Shown piece after piece: positions 25,189-33,265 of a stretch of DNA of 64,000 nt. Below the pieces are notes generated by a model that was given only the letters and a program-made list of their open reading frames with translations, searched no databases and was not told the origin of the DNA. Origin of the DNA: JBBDWR01 sp040902745 (lineage in GTDB: Bacteria > Actinomycetota > UBA4738 > HRBIN12); assembly GCA_040902745.1 (NCBI GenBank), contig JBBDWR010000010.1, positions 62,001 to 126,000 on the forward strand, read 5' to 3'. Both the position numbers and the translations under genes were made by a program. Position 1 is the stretch's first letter, and every line of letters starts with the position of its first letter.

Positions 25189-26637
25189 ATGAGCGAGGAC
25201 CTACGGATGACTATCGACGGCGCCTGGGTTGCCGCGTCCGACGGCGCGACGATCGAGGCGACAAGTCCGCGATCCGGCGAGGTGATCGCGACGGTTCCCG
25301 CCGGTACCCGTGAAGACGTGCAGCGGGCGGTGGCCGCCGCCAATGGCGCGTGGCGCGGGTGGGCGGGACGTTCTGCGTTCGATCGCGCGGCCGCCATGCG
25401 CAGGATCGGGGAGGCGATCTCATCTCGTAAGGACGAGCTCGCTCGCGCGCTTACCTTGGACCAAGGCAAGCCCCTACGGGCGGAGGCCTACGACGAGGTC
25501 GAGGAACTGCTCGCGTACTTCGAGATGGCGGCTGCGGACGCGACGCGGGTAGAGGGGCTGATCCCCCCGTCGGCGACGGCGGGCAATCGGGTCTATCTCT
25601 ATCGCGTCCCTCGCGGAGTCGTGGGGATCATCAGTCCTTGGAACTGGCCGTACACGATGCCCGGAGAGATCCTCGCCCCCGCGCTCGCGTACGGGAACGC
25701 CGTCGTGTGGACGCCCGCTCCCAGCACGTCCGTCTGTGCGGTTCGCTTCGCCGAGTGCATCGTCGACGCCGATCTGCCGCCGGGCGTCTTCAACCTCGTC
25801 ACGGGAGAGGGTGCCGTCGTGGGCGACGAGGTGGCGGCCAGCCCCGGCACCGCAGCGGTCGGGTTCATCGGATCGATCGCAACCGGACATCGCGTTGCCC
25901 AGCGCGCTGCCGGCAAGGAACTGCTGCTCGAGATGGGTGGCAACGGGCCGCTCGTCGTGATGGAGGACGGGGACGTGGTCGCCGCCGCCGAGGCGACCCT
26001 GACGGCGTGCTTCTTGAACGCCGGGCAGAGCTGTACGGCGGGTGAGCGGATCCTGGTCCATGAGGACGTTCACGACGCATACGTCGAGGCGCTCTCCGCG
26101 GCCGTCGCGCGCGAGATCCGATTGGGGGATCCGCTCGATGATGCGACGACCATGGGGCCGGTGAACAACGCCGGTGTCGCCGACAAGACCGAGCGACACG
26201 TGACGCAAGCGCGTGATGCCGGGGCGCGGATCCTCGCCGGCGGTGCGCGCGCCCCCGAACACGGAAGCGAACTCTTCTTCCAACCCACGGTGCTCGACGG
26301 CGTTACCGACGACATGGAGATCGCGCGCGAGGAGACCTTCGGGCCTGTCGCTCCGATCTCGACGATCCACGACGAGGCCGAGGCCGTAGCCATCGTGGAC
26401 GGTTCCGAGTACGGCCTGCTCTCGGCGATCTTCACCGCGGACATCGGCCGGGGCTTGCGGTTCGCCGAACGGGTCCGCACCGGATGGGTGAACGTGAACG
26501 AGGGCACCAACTATTGGGAGTCCCACCTTCCCTTCGGAGGCGCCGCGGGTTCCAGCAGCGGCGTCGGCCGGGTGGGGGGTCGGTTCTCGATGGAGCGCCT
26601 GACCGAGCTGAAGACGGTGATCGTGAACCTGGGGTAA
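25189..26637 (+). CDS. Aldehyde dehydrogenase
   Basis: NAD(P)-dependent aldehyde dehydrogenase of 482 residues. Seen: ISPWNWP, FIGSIATG, the Glu-bearing LLLEMGGNGP, and NAGQSCTAGER with the catalytic Cys. The LEMGGN rather than LELGGK form and the C-terminal GGAAGSSSGVGRVGG differ from the first aldehyde dehydrogenase, so the two probably have different substrates. In this place, between a betaine importer and betaine demethylation genes, it may oxidise betaine aldehyde or formaldehyde/semialdehyde derived from demethylation. GGAGGAG at 25177-25183 fixes ATG 25189. It is separated from the importer by the hairpin at 25117-25143. Confidence 0.85.
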   Translation: MSEDLRMTIDGAWVAASDGATIEATSPRSGEVIATVPAGTREDVQRAVAAANGAWRGWAGRSAFDRAAAMRRIGEAISSRKDELARALTLDQGKPLRAEAYDEVEELLAYFEMAAADATRVEGLIPPSATAGNRVYLYRVPRGVVGIISPWNWPYTMPGEILAPALAYGNAVVWTPAPSTSVCAVRFAECIVDADLPPGVFNLVTGEGAVVGDEVAASPGTAAVGFIGSIATGHRVAQRAAGKELLLEMGGNGPLVVMEDGDVVAAAEATLTACFLNAGQSCTAGERILVHEDVHDAYVEALSAAVAREIRLGDPLDDATTMGPVNNAGVADKTERHVTQARDAGARILAGGARAPEHGSELFFQPTVLDGVTDDMEIAREETFGPVAPISTIHDEAEAVAIVDGSEYGLLSAIFTADIGRGLRFAERVRTGWVNVNEGTNYWESHLPFGGAAGSSSGVGRVGGRFSMERLTELKTVIVNLG

Positions 26638-26746
26638 GTCCTGGGGGTTGTGTGGTGCGCAACCGGAGGCTTCGCAGGCGCAACGGCGGCCGGTACCGTG
26701 CACAGAGCCCCCGTCGGGGGGAGTCGAGGAAGGGGACGGAGCCGTC

Positions 26747-29206
26747 GTGCGGGATCGAGCGCAACTGGTCATCGTCGGGGCGGGCATCGTCGGCACGAGC
26801 GCCGCGTACCACCTCGCGGACCTGGGCTTCACCGACATCCTCGTGCTCGATCAGGGGCCGCTGTTCGAGACCGGCGGTTCCACGTCGCACGCACCCGGGC
26901 TCGTCTTCCAGACGAACGGCTCGCGGACGATGTGCCGCATCGCGCAGGACACCGTCGCGCAGTACGCACAGCTCGACCACAACGGCGACCCCGGGTGGTA
27001 CGGGGTGGGCGGGATCGAGATCGCCACCACCCATGATCGCGCCGAAGAGCTCAAGCGGCGGCTCGGCTTCGCTCGCTCCTACGGGATCGAAGGTGCCGAA
27101 CTCCTCTCGCCCGACGAGACGGTCGCGTGGCTGCCGCTAGTCGATCCCTCGACGATCCACGGTTCGCTCTTCGTTCCGTCCGACGGCGTCGCGAAGGCGG
27201 TTCGTTTGGCAGCGGCGTACGCGCGCAAGGCCGAGACCGCCGGGGTCGAGTTCCGCGGCGGGGTCACGGTCACCGGGTTCGACGTCCGAGACGGTCGCGT
27301 CCGTGGGGTGCGGACCGCCGCCGGCGATGTCACGTGCGAACAGGTGTTGGTGTGCGCCGGCATCTGGGGACCTCGCCTGGGCGCGATGGCGGGCGTGCCG
27401 ATCCCGCTGGCGGTGGTGCAGCACCAGTTGGTCTGGACCGAGCCCCTGCCCGAGCTCGCGGGGGACACACGTGAGCTCGCCCATCCGATCCTTCGCCATC
27501 AGGACATGTCGCTGTACTTTCGGCAGCGGCAGGATCGCTACGCGCTCGGCAATTACCGACACGAGCCCGTACTGACCGATCCCGAGCAGATCCGGCCGCC
27601 GTCCGATTCGGGTCCGATGCCTTCGGTCATGCCGTTCACGCCCGAACACTTCACCGCGTGCGAGCAGGAGTCGATCCGGATCATGCCGGCGCTGAAAGAC
27701 CGCATCGACACTTCGTCCGGGATCAATGGGATGTTCTCGTTCACGCCCGACATGGGGTCGATCGTGGGCGAGTCGACCGACGTCCGCGGGTTCTGGATCT
27801 GCGAGGCGGTGTGGGTCACCCATGGGGGTGGCATGGGTCGGCAAGTCGCGCAGTGGATCGCCACCGGTGAGCCGGACATGGACCTTGCCGAGGCGGACGC
27901 GAACCGCTTCTACCCGCACATGACGACGCCGCCCTACGTGCGCGAGCGCGGCGCGCAGAACTACCGCGAGGTCTACGACATCATCCACCCGCGTCAACAG
28001 ATGGAGCGCCCGCGCCGGCTGCGACTGACACCCGCGTTCGAGGCGCACGCGGCCCTGGGCGCCGAATTTGTCGTCGGAGCCGGCTGGGAGCGCCCGCAGT
28101 GGTTCTCGGCCAACGGGGAACTGCTCCGCGGCGATCCGTGGGAGCGCCGCACCGGCTGGGCCGCGCAGCACTGGTCGCCGATCGAAGGTGCGGAGCACCG
28201 TGCGACACGCGAACACGTGGCGCTGTTCGATATCACCCCGTTCGCGAAGTTCGCGGTCGGCGGTCGCGATGCGTTGGCCTTCCTCGAGCGTGTATGCGCC
28301 AACCGGATCGACCGGCCCGTAGGATCGGTGATCTACACGGCGATGCTGACGCCGCGGGGCGGGATCCGGTGCGACCTGACCGTCACGCGGCTCTCCGACG
28401 ACGTGTTCCAGATCGTGACCGGCGGCGGGTCTGCGATGCACGATCTCGCGTGGCTGCGCTCCCAGGTCCGCGACGAGGAGCGGGTCGGGATCGTCGACCG
28501 CACGACGAGCTCGTTCTGTTTCGGCCTGTGGGGGCCGCGTGCGCGCGACGTGGTATCGGCGGTCACGACCGACGACGTGTCCAACGAGGCGTTCGCCTAT
28601 CTGACCGGCCGGCCGATCCACGTGGGCGAGGTTCCCGTGTTCGCACAGCGGATCTCCTACGTCGGGGAGCTCGGGTGGGAGCTCTACGGTCCGTTCGAGA
28701 TGGGCGCGCGCGTTTGGGAGCTGCTGTGGCACGCGGGAAGCGATCATCGGATCCTCGCCGCGGGTCTCGGCGCTTTCGACTCGCTTCGCCTGGAGAAGGG
28801 GTATCGGTTGTGGGGCCAGGACATCCATACCGAGCACGATCCTTTCGAGGCTGGGCTCGGCTTCGCGGTACGGATGGACAAAGGCGAGTTCCAGGGACGG
28901 TCCGCGCTCGAAGAGATCGCCGAAGGGGGTTCCAGCCACAAGCTCTCCTGCATGACGCTCGACGATCCGTCCGCGGTCGTGCTCGGCAAGGAGCCGATCC
29001 GCGACGCCGATGGTGCCGTCGTGTCGTACGTGACGTCGGGCAACTACGGCTACTCGATCGGCCGTGGCATCGCGTACGGGTACCTGCCCGTGGAGCTCGC
29101 GGTGGAGGGAACGCCGGTGCAGATCGAGTACTTCGACGAGCGGTACGCCGCAACGGTCGCGGCCGATCCGCTGTTCGACCCCAAGCACGAACGCCTGAGG
29201 AGCTAG
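26747..29206 (+). CDS. Dimethylglycine/sarcosine dehydrogenase-like FAD-GcvT fusion
   Basis: An 819-residue protein fusing a DAO-type FAD domain (about residues 5-395) with a GcvT aminomethyltransferase-type folate domain (about 415-815). The FAD motif is VIVGAGIVGTSAAYHL. His48 in GSTSHAPG corresponds to the histidine that covalently holds FAD in dimethylglycine and sarcosine dehydrogenases. The folate part shows RATREHVALFDITPFAKF and GELGWELYGP, typical of this family. The expected reaction is oxidative demethylation of dimethylglycine (or sarcosine), with the methyl carbon passed to tetrahydrofolate as 5,10-methylene-THF. The GTG at 26747 follows a GAGGAAGGGG site; upstream sequence in frame is unrelated. 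Only 9 bases separate it from the corrinoid protein, so it heads that operon. Confidence 0.85.
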   Translation: MRDRAQLVIVGAGIVGTSAAYHLADLGFTDILVLDQGPLFETGGSTSHAPGLVFQTNGSRTMCRIAQDTVAQYAQLDHNGDPGWYGVGGIEIATTHDRAEELKRRLGFARSYGIEGAELLSPDETVAWLPLVDPSTIHGSLFVPSDGVAKAVRLAAAYARKAETAGVEFRGGVTVTGFDVRDGRVRGVRTAAGDVTCEQVLVCAGIWGPRLGAMAGVPIPLAVVQHQLVWTEPLPELAGDTRELAHPILRHQDMSLYFRQRQDRYALGNYRHEPVLTDPEQIRPPSDSGPMPSVMPFTPEHFTACEQESIRIMPALKDRIDTSSGINGMFSFTPDMGSIVGESTDVRGFWICEAVWVTHGGGMGRQVAQWIATGEPDMDLAEADANRFYPHMTTPPYVRERGAQNYREVYDIIHPRQQMERPRRLRLTPAFEAHAALGAEFVVGAGWERPQWFSANGELLRGDPWERRTGWAAQHWSPIEGAEHRATREHVALFDITPFAKFAVGGRDALAFLERVCANRIDRPVGSVIYTAMLTPRGGIRCDLTVTRLSDDVFQIVTGGGSAMHDLAWLRSQVRDEERVGIVDRTTSSFCFGLWGPRARDVVSAVTTDDVSNEAFAYLTGRPIHVGEVPVFAQRISYVGELGWELYGPFEMGARVWELLWHAGSDHRILAAGLGAFDSLRLEKGYRLWGQDIHTEHDPFEAGLGFAVRMDKGEFQGRSALEEIAEGGSSHKLSCMTLDDPSAVVLGKEPIRDADGAVVSYVTSGNYGYSIGRGIAYGYLPVELAVEGTPVQIEYFDERYAATVAADPLFDPKHERLRS

Positions 29207-29215
29207 GAGCGTCAG

Positions 29216-29914
29216 ATGAGCGACGAGCAGGAACTGGATCTGTCGACCCTCCCCGACGACGAGCTCGTCAAGCAGATGCACGACGACCTGTACGACGGCA
29301 TGGCCGACGAGATCGTCGAGGGGACCAACATCCTTCTGGGCCGTGGATGGGCACCCGACAAGGTGCTCAACGATGCGCTGGTCGAAGGCATGCGCATCGT
29401 CGGGATTGACTTCCGCGACGGCATCCTGTTCGTTCCCGAGGTGCTGCTCGCGGCCAACTCCATGAAGGCGGGGATGGCGATCCTGCGGCCGCTGCTCGCG
29501 GAGACCGGCGTCGAGCGCGTGGGCAAGGTCGTGATCGGCACCGTCAAGGGCGACATCCACGACATCGGCAAGAACCTCGTGTCGATGATGTTGGAGGGCG
29601 CCGGGTTCGAGGTGGTCGATCTGGGCATCAACAACCCCGTGGAGAATTACCTCGAGGCGCTCGAGGAGCACAAGCCCGACATCCTCGGGATGTCCGCCCT
29701 GCTGACCACGACGATGCCGTATATGAAGGTCGTGATCGACGAGCTGGTCGAAAAGGGCCTGCGCGAGGACTACATCGTGTTGGTGGGCGGGGCACCCTTG
29801 AACGAGGAGTTCGGCAAGGCCGTGGGTGCCGACGCCTATTGCCGGGACGCTGCGGTCGCCGCCGAGACCGCGCAGGCGCTCGTGCTGGCTCGCCGCGCAG
29901 CGGCCGGGGCGTGA
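29216..29914 (+). CDS. Corrinoid (B12-binding) methyl carrier protein, MttC/MtgC type
   Basis: Two-domain corrinoid protein of 232 residues. The N-terminal helical cap domain (about residues 10-100, with GMADEIVEGTNILLGRGW) shields the cofactor. The Rossmann cobalamin domain contains DIHDIGKN (the D-x-H-x-x-G motif, His as lower cobalt ligand, near residue 117). It then has the SALLTTTMPYMK and LVGGAPLNEEF loops. It would carry a methyl group from the MttB-family enzyme to tetrahydrofolate via the MTR-like methyltransferase, both in the same operon. A GGAGCG site precedes the ATG. It overlaps the next gene by GTGA. Confidence 0.92.
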   Translation: MSDEQELDLSTLPDDELVKQMHDDLYDGMADEIVEGTNILLGRGWAPDKVLNDALVEGMRIVGIDFRDGILFVPEVLLAANSMKAGMAILRPLLAETGVERVGKVVIGTVKGDIHDIGKNLVSMMLEGAGFEVVDLGINNPVENYLEALEEHKPDILGMSALLTTTMPYMKVVIDELVEKGLREDYIVLVGGAPLNEEFGKAVGADAYCRDAAVAAETAQALVLARRAAAGA

Positions 29915-30231
29915 GCGCGGTGGCCGAGCTCACGGTGATCCGCTGGCGCGACATCCCCGCACAGGTCACGGCCAAGCGGGGGCGCGAGTCGGCCCGCGTC
30001 CAGCTGACCGACCGCTTCCAGGAGGCGATCGATGCGGCCGCGACGAGCATCGGGTTGATCGGCACCGACGACTACCTCGCCGAGTGGGACCGGGACTCGC
30101 GTCCTTGCGGTGATGATCTGGAAGCCGAGGCGGGGTCCGAAGCCGAGCGCATCGAGGAGGCGCACTCCGATGAGGTGCTGCGAACCATGATCCGCAACGG
30201 CGGCCGTCGCCCGGACGGCGGTGCCGCGTGA
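29911..30231 (+). CDS. 'Virulence factor' family small protein of methyltransferase operons
   Basis: A 106-residue protein resembling the Pfam 'virulence factor' family (as I recall, PF13769), recognised from the opening TVIRWRDIPAQV and the central RFQEAIDAAATSIGLIGTDDYLAEW. The family name comes from early annotation and does not describe a known activity. Homologs are often encoded beside corrinoid methyltransferases. Here it sits between the corrinoid protein and the methyl-THF methyltransferase, with GTGA overlaps on both sides. Co-translation suggests it works with them, perhaps in corrinoid protein maturation or complex assembly (inference). GTG 29911 is chosen because of the overlap; there are two cysteine-free domains and an acidic C-terminus. 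Confidence 0.75.
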   Translation: MSAVAELTVIRWRDIPAQVTAKRGRESARVQLTDRFQEAIDAAATSIGLIGTDDYLAEWDRDSRPCGDDLEAEAGSEAERIEEAHSDEVLRTMIRNGGRRPDGGAA

Positions 30232-31223
30232 CCGAAACCGTTCTCTCCTCGTCGACCAAGGAGGTCGTGCTCGGTTTCGAGCGTCCTTTCGTCGTGATCG
30301 GCGAGCGGATCAACCCGACGGGACGCAAGAAGCTGGCGGAGCAGATGAAGGCCGGCGACTTCTCCACGGTGATCGCCGATACGACCGCCCAGGTCGAGGC
30401 CGGTGCGCAGATGCTGGACGTCAACGCGGGCATACCGCTCGCCGACGAACCGGCGATCCTGGCCGAGACCATCAGGCTCGTGCAATCCCTGACCGACGTC
30501 CCGCTCTCGATCGATTCCTCGATCGTCGCCGCGCTCGAGGCCGGACTGGATGCCTATCAGGGAAAGGCGCTCGTGAACTCCGTGACCGGGGAGGAGGAGC
30601 GCCTCGAGGTGGTGCTGCCCCTCGTGGCGAAGCACGGTGCCGCGGTCGTCGCGATCACGAACGACGAGACGGGCATCTCCGAAGACCCCAACGAGCGGTT
30701 CGCCGTCGCGAAGCGGATCGTCGAGCGCGCCGCCGATCATGGTATCGGCCGCGAGGACATCGTCGTCGACCCGCTCGTGATGCCGATCGGTGCGATGCGC
30801 ACTGCGGGGCGGCAGGTGTTCGAACTCGTCCGGCGCTTGCGAACCGAGCTCGGAGTCAACTCCACCTGCGGCGCCTCCAACGTGAGCTTCGGGTTGCCGA
30901 ACCGTGGTGGCCTGAACGCGGCGTTCCTGTCGATGGCGATCGCCTCGGGCCTCACGTCGGCGATCACGAGTCCGCTGCACCCCGCGATCCGGCAGGCTGT
31001 GATGGCGGCAGACGTGATGATGGGCAACGACCCGGACTGCATCTCTTGGATCGGCACGTATCGTGAGCCATCACCCGACGGCGGGGGTCGGCGTGAACGC
31101 GGTGCTCGTCGGCGGGCGCGTGCGGAAGGAACGGCGGCCGATGCGGCACAGCCGGACGCATCGATCGCGATCGGCGACGAAGGCCCGCTGCCGAACGGCG
31201 ACACGGCGTCGCCCGAACCGTGA
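30228..31223 (+). CDS. Methyltetrahydrofolate:corrinoid methyltransferase (pterin-binding domain)
   Basis: TIM-barrel pterin-binding protein, 331 residues, of the MtvA/MtgA/AcsE type. Seen: VIGERINPTGRKKL at the N-terminus, AQMLDVNAGIP with the pterin-binding Asp/Asn, LSIDSS, VAITNDETG and the conserved GASNVSFGLPNR strand. A disordered Arg/Gly/Ala-rich tail of about 45 residues follows the barrel and is not part of the family core. It should transfer the methyl group of the methylated corrinoid protein to tetrahydrofolate, giving 5-methyl-THF. GTG start overlaps the preceding stop (30228-30231) and its own stop overlaps the RACo-like gene (31220-31223). Confidence 0.9.
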   Translation: MTETVLSSSTKEVVLGFERPFVVIGERINPTGRKKLAEQMKAGDFSTVIADTTAQVEAGAQMLDVNAGIPLADEPAILAETIRLVQSLTDVPLSIDSSIVAALEAGLDAYQGKALVNSVTGEEERLEVVLPLVAKHGAAVVAITNDETGISEDPNERFAVAKRIVERAADHGIGREDIVVDPLVMPIGAMRTAGRQVFELVRRLRTELGVNSTCGASNVSFGLPNRGGLNAAFLSMAIASGLTSAITSPLHPAIRQAVMAADVMMGNDPDCISWIGTYREPSPDGGGRRERGARRRARAEGTAADAAQPDASIAIGDEGPLPNGDTASPEP

Positions 31224-33265
31224 CCGCTCCGGATCCCCTCGTCGTGTTCACCCCGTCGGGCAAGCGGGGACGGTTCCCCTCCGGGTCGAATCTGCTCGAT
31301 GCCGCTCGTTCGCTCGGGGTTGATCTGGACTCGGTCTGCGGCGGTCGCGGCATCTGCGGTCGGTGTCAGATCACGTTGAGCGAGGGGGAGCATGCGAAAC
31401 ATCAGATCCTCTCGGTGGCCGAGCACCTGAACGCGTTCACGCAGACCGAGGAGGCGTACGCGAACGAGCACGGCCTCGCCGCCGGCCGCCGGCTCGGGTG
31501 TCGCTGCGAGGTCGTGGGCGACGTGGTGATCGACGTTCCCGCGGACAGCCAGGTCCATCGCCAGGTCGTGCGCAAAGAAGCGGACGCCCATCCGATCGAG
31601 ATCGATCCGGTGGTGCGGCTGTACTACGTCGAGGTCCGCGAACCCGACCTCGCCGGATCCTCCGGGGATCTGCGTCGTCTCGAGGAGGCGCTCGCGGCCG
31701 AGTGGGAACTCTCCGGGCTGGTCACGGACCTGCACGTGATCCGAGATCTCCAGCGCGTGCTGCGCGAGGGGAAGTGGGCCGTGACGGTCGCCGTCCACGA
31801 CGGGGCGACGATCTCGGCGATCTGGCCGGGGTTGCACGATCTCGCCGTCGGTGTGGCCTTCGACGTCGGTTCGACGACGGTGGCCGGTCACCTGTGCGAT
31901 CTGACGACCGGCGAGGTGCTCGCGTCGGCGGGATCGATGAACCCGCAGATCCGGTTCGGCGAGGACCTCATGAGTCGCGTGTCATACGTGATGATGAATC
32001 CCGGCTCGGAGGCGGACCTGACCGCCGTGGTCCGGGAGTGCCTGAACCAGTTGCTGGCCGAACTGGCCGCGACCGCGCAGATCTCCGCGGCCGACGTGCT
32101 TGAGTTGACCGTCGTCGGGAACCCGATCATGCATCACCTTCTGCTCGGCCTGGATCCGACGGAGCTGGGAGGGGCGCCGTTCGCCCTCGCCGTGGACGAG
32201 GCAGTGCGCCTGCGGGCCGACGAGCTCGACCTCGCGGTGCATCCGGGCGCGAGGGTCTACATCTTGCCGTGCATCGCCGGCCATGTCGGCGCCGACACGG
32301 CCGGGATGGTGCTCTCCGAGGGTCCGTACCTTCGGGAGGGCGTCGAGCTGCTCGTCGACGTGGGGACCAATGCCGAGATCGTGCTCGGCGATCGCGACCG
32401 GCTGCTCGCTGCGTCGAGCCCGACCGGGCCGGCGTTCGAAGGAGCGCAGATCAGCTGCGGTCAGCGGGCGGCACCCGGGGCGATCGAGCGCGTGCGGATC
32501 GATCCCGAGTCGCTCGAGCCGCGGTTCCGTGTGATCGGCCGGAACGCCTGGTCGGACGAGCCGGGATTCACGGGGGCCGCGGTGACCGGTGTCTGCGGGT
32601 CGGGGATCATCGAGGTCCTCGCGGAGATGTTCCTCGCGGGGATCCTCACCGCGGACGGCACGATCGACGGTTCCATGGCTGACCGCTCGGATCGGATCGT
32701 TCCCGACGGTCGGACCTTCTCCTACGTGCTCCACGACGGCGAGCCGCGTCTGGTGATCACCCAGAACGATGTGCGCGCGATCCAGCTCGCGAAGGCGGCG
32801 CTGTTCGCAGGGTGCCGTCTGCTGATGGACCACCTCGGGATCGAAACCGTCGACCGGATCCGGCTCGCCGGCGCGTTCGGTGCGCACATCGATCCGGTGC
32901 ACGCGCTCGTGCTGGGGATGGTCCCCGATTGCGATCCTTCGGGTGTCACGGCCGCGGGGAACGCCGCGGGAACGGGTGCGCGGATCGCCTTGCTCAACCG
33001 GGCGTCGCGCAGCGAGATCCAAGACGTCGTCCGTCGGATCGAGAAGATCGAGACCGCCGTCGAACCCCGGTTCCAGGAACATTTCGTTGCGGCGATGGGG
33101 ATCCCGCATGCGACCGACCCGTACGCGCGACTCCGCGCGACGGTAACGCTGCCTGCGCCGACCGAGAGGCGAACGACCTCCGAGCGTTCACGGCGAGGGC
33201 GCTCCCGCCGCCGCGGGGCAGGCTCCGACGAAGCACCGACCGCCGGAAAGGACGAGGCCACATGA
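31220..33265 (+). CDS. RACo-like corrinoid activation protein (ferredoxin-ASKHA ATPase)
   Basis: Reductive activator of corrinoid proteins, 681 residues. The N-terminal plant-type [2Fe-2S] domain has CGGRGICGRC and a fourth Cys in LGCRC (about residues 40-95). A linker of about 100 residues follows, then an ASKHA-fold ATPase (DUF4445) with the phosphate loop FDVGSTTVAGHL. Further ATP-site strands are LLVDVGTNAEIV and GVCGSGIIEV, plus RLAGAFGAHIDP near the end. It would reduce accidentally oxidised Co(II) corrinoid back to Co(I) with ATP. Its presence argues that the corrinoid protein really cycles through Co(I). The C-terminal 40 residues are basic and low-complexity. GTGA overlap upstream and ATGA overlap downstream. 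Confidence 0.9.
   Translation: MTAPDPLVVFTPSGKRGRFPSGSNLLDAARSLGVDLDSVCGGRGICGRCQITLSEGEHAKHQILSVAEHLNAFTQTEEAYANEHGLAAGRRLGCRCEVVGDVVIDVPADSQVHRQVVRKEADAHPIEIDPVVRLYYVEVREPDLAGSSGDLRRLEEALAAEWELSGLVTDLHVIRDLQRVLREGKWAVTVAVHDGATISAIWPGLHDLAVGVAFDVGSTTVAGHLCDLTTGEVLASAGSMNPQIRFGEDLMSRVSYVMMNPGSEADLTAVVRECLNQLLAELAATAQISAADVLELTVVGNPIMHHLLLGLDPTELGGAPFALAVDEAVRLRADELDLAVHPGARVYILPCIAGHVGADTAGMVLSEGPYLREGVELLVDVGTNAEIVLGDRDRLLAASSPTGPAFEGAQISCGQRAAPGAIERVRIDPESLEPRFRVIGRNAWSDEPGFTGAAVTGVCGSGIIEVLAEMFLAGILTADGTIDGSMADRSDRIVPDGRTFSYVLHDGEPRLVITQNDVRAIQLAKAALFAGCRLLMDHLGIETVDRIRLAGAFGAHIDPVHALVLGMVPDCDPSGVTAAGNAAGTGARIALLNRASRSEIQDVVRRIEKIETAVEPRFQEHFVAAMGIPHATDPYARLRATVTLPAPTERRTTSERSRRGRSRRRGAGSDEAPTAGKDEAT

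Noticed and set aside
29100..29215. Cobalamin riboswitch ahead of the corrinoid genes
   Set aside because: Only 9 bases separate the genes, and I see no B12-box-like element in the 26638-26746 gap either.
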